Part shown: in pieces, positions 63,675-64,000 of the stretch
How the letters are laid out: each line of letters begins with the position of its first letter
How positions within the stretch are numbered: the first letter of the stretch is position 1
Assembly (NCBI RefSeq): GCF_019890675.1
Contig: NZ_JAIOAA010000002.1
Span: forward strand, 620,001-684,000
Direction of reading: 5' to 3'
DNA from: Micromonospora sp. PLK6-60
GTDB lineage: Bacteria; Actinomycetota; Actinomycetes; Mycobacteriales; Micromonosporaceae
Length of the DNA stretch: 64,000 nt
Notes under the pieces: model-generated
What the model was told of the DNA's origin: nothing
Databases searched by the model: none
The model's input: the letters and a program-made list of their open reading frames with translations, nothing else
Position numbers and translations under genes: made by a program

Positions 63675-64000
63675 CGGTCGAGAGACCGCAGCAGCCGCAC
63701 CGCCTCGTACGTCGAGCGTTGCTGTGTGGCAAGAGCCCGGCGTAGAAGCTGCTTGTCGAACTCCTCGTCGCAGACCAGCGTGTCATCGCCGTCATGCGCT
63801 GCGTACCCGACGTCGACGGGGCGGTGCACGGCCTCGTTCCGGCGCCTGATCGCGTGGTAGATCAGGTCCAGGCCGGTGGACCACTGGGAATGCCGCCGTT
63901 CATCGAGTCGCTGTCGTACGGACAGGAGGAGCTGCCCGGCCGGACGGGCGACGTTCTGCCCCGGGTCGAGGCGAGCGAGGATCCGCCCGAGCACGGTCTC
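63671..64000 (-). CDS. Unrecognised protein, 5' end outside window
   Basis: The frame is open to the window edge and ends at TGA 63673-63671, leaving about 109 C-terminal residues. Visible segments are LLLSVRQRLDERRHSQWSTG, LIYHAIRRRNEAVHRPV and a polar helical tail ending RLLRSLDR. I do not recognise the family. It overlaps the ATG at 63674 of the regulator pseudogene by 4 bases, so the two were once an operon. Confidence 0.5.
   Translation of the reverse strand, partial: ETVLGRILARLDPGQNVARPAGQLLLSVRQRLDERRHSQWSTGLDLIYHAIRRRNEAVHRPVDVGYAAHDGDDTLVCDEEFDKQLLRRALATQQRSTYEAVRLLRSLDR

Overview
The window is about 73% GC by eye, with strong third-position GC bias, many GTG starts and frequent 4-base start/stop overlaps. 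Dispersed hairpins built on GGGGCCCC, GCGTGATACCTC and GATCTTGGAC are present. All this points to an actinomycete chromosome, most likely Micromonospora or a close relative in the Micromonosporaceae. I saw no rRNA or tRNA gene, CRISPR array, insertion sequence or phage gene. Both ends of the window cut through genes.

Region 1 (1-16.7 kb) is an aromatic-acid catabolic block. A MaoC hydratase end and an acyl/aryl-CoA ligase face a PaaX-type repressor and a NitT/TauT-type ABC importer. On the minus strand follow an aldehyde dehydrogenase, an IclR regulator and 4-hydroxybenzoate 3-monooxygenase (pobA). Divergent from these is a tightly overlapping operon pcaI-pcaJ-pcaH-pcaG-pcaB-pcaD-pcaC ending in an IclR regulator. 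It encodes the protocatechuate branch of the beta-ketoadipate pathway; the final thiolase (pcaF) is not in the window.

Region 2 (17-32 kb) is a xylan system. It holds a bxlEFG-bxlA-like operon (xylobiose-type binding protein, two permeases, GH3) with a divergent LacI regulator. Downstream are an intracellular GH43 beta-xylosidase, two secreted GH10 xylanases (one with CBM2), a secreted esterase and a ROK regulator. Three of the xylan genes share a GTTCCG-type motif in their upstream regions. Regions 1 and 2 together would let the cell strip xylan and use the aromatic acids esterified to it.

Region 3 (32-45 kb) is mixed: two two-component systems, a large secreted subtilase, a beta-propeller phytase, an orphan KhtT/RCK-type regulatory subunit, a secreted six-bladed-propeller-like protein, a VOC protein, a secreted cyclophilin and a MerR regulator.

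Region 4 (45.3-63.1 kb) is the most interesting part. A LacI regulator, a sugar ABC binding protein with two permeases and a GH13 alpha-glucosidase are surrounded by three secreted GH87-like (alpha-1,3-glucanase/mycodextranase) proteins of different architecture and a GH18 chitinase with a ricin-type lectin domain. I read this as a complete fungal cell-wall alpha-1,3-glucan degradation and uptake locus. The last kilobase holds a decayed XRE/TPR regulator pseudogene and the 3' end of an unrecognised gene.
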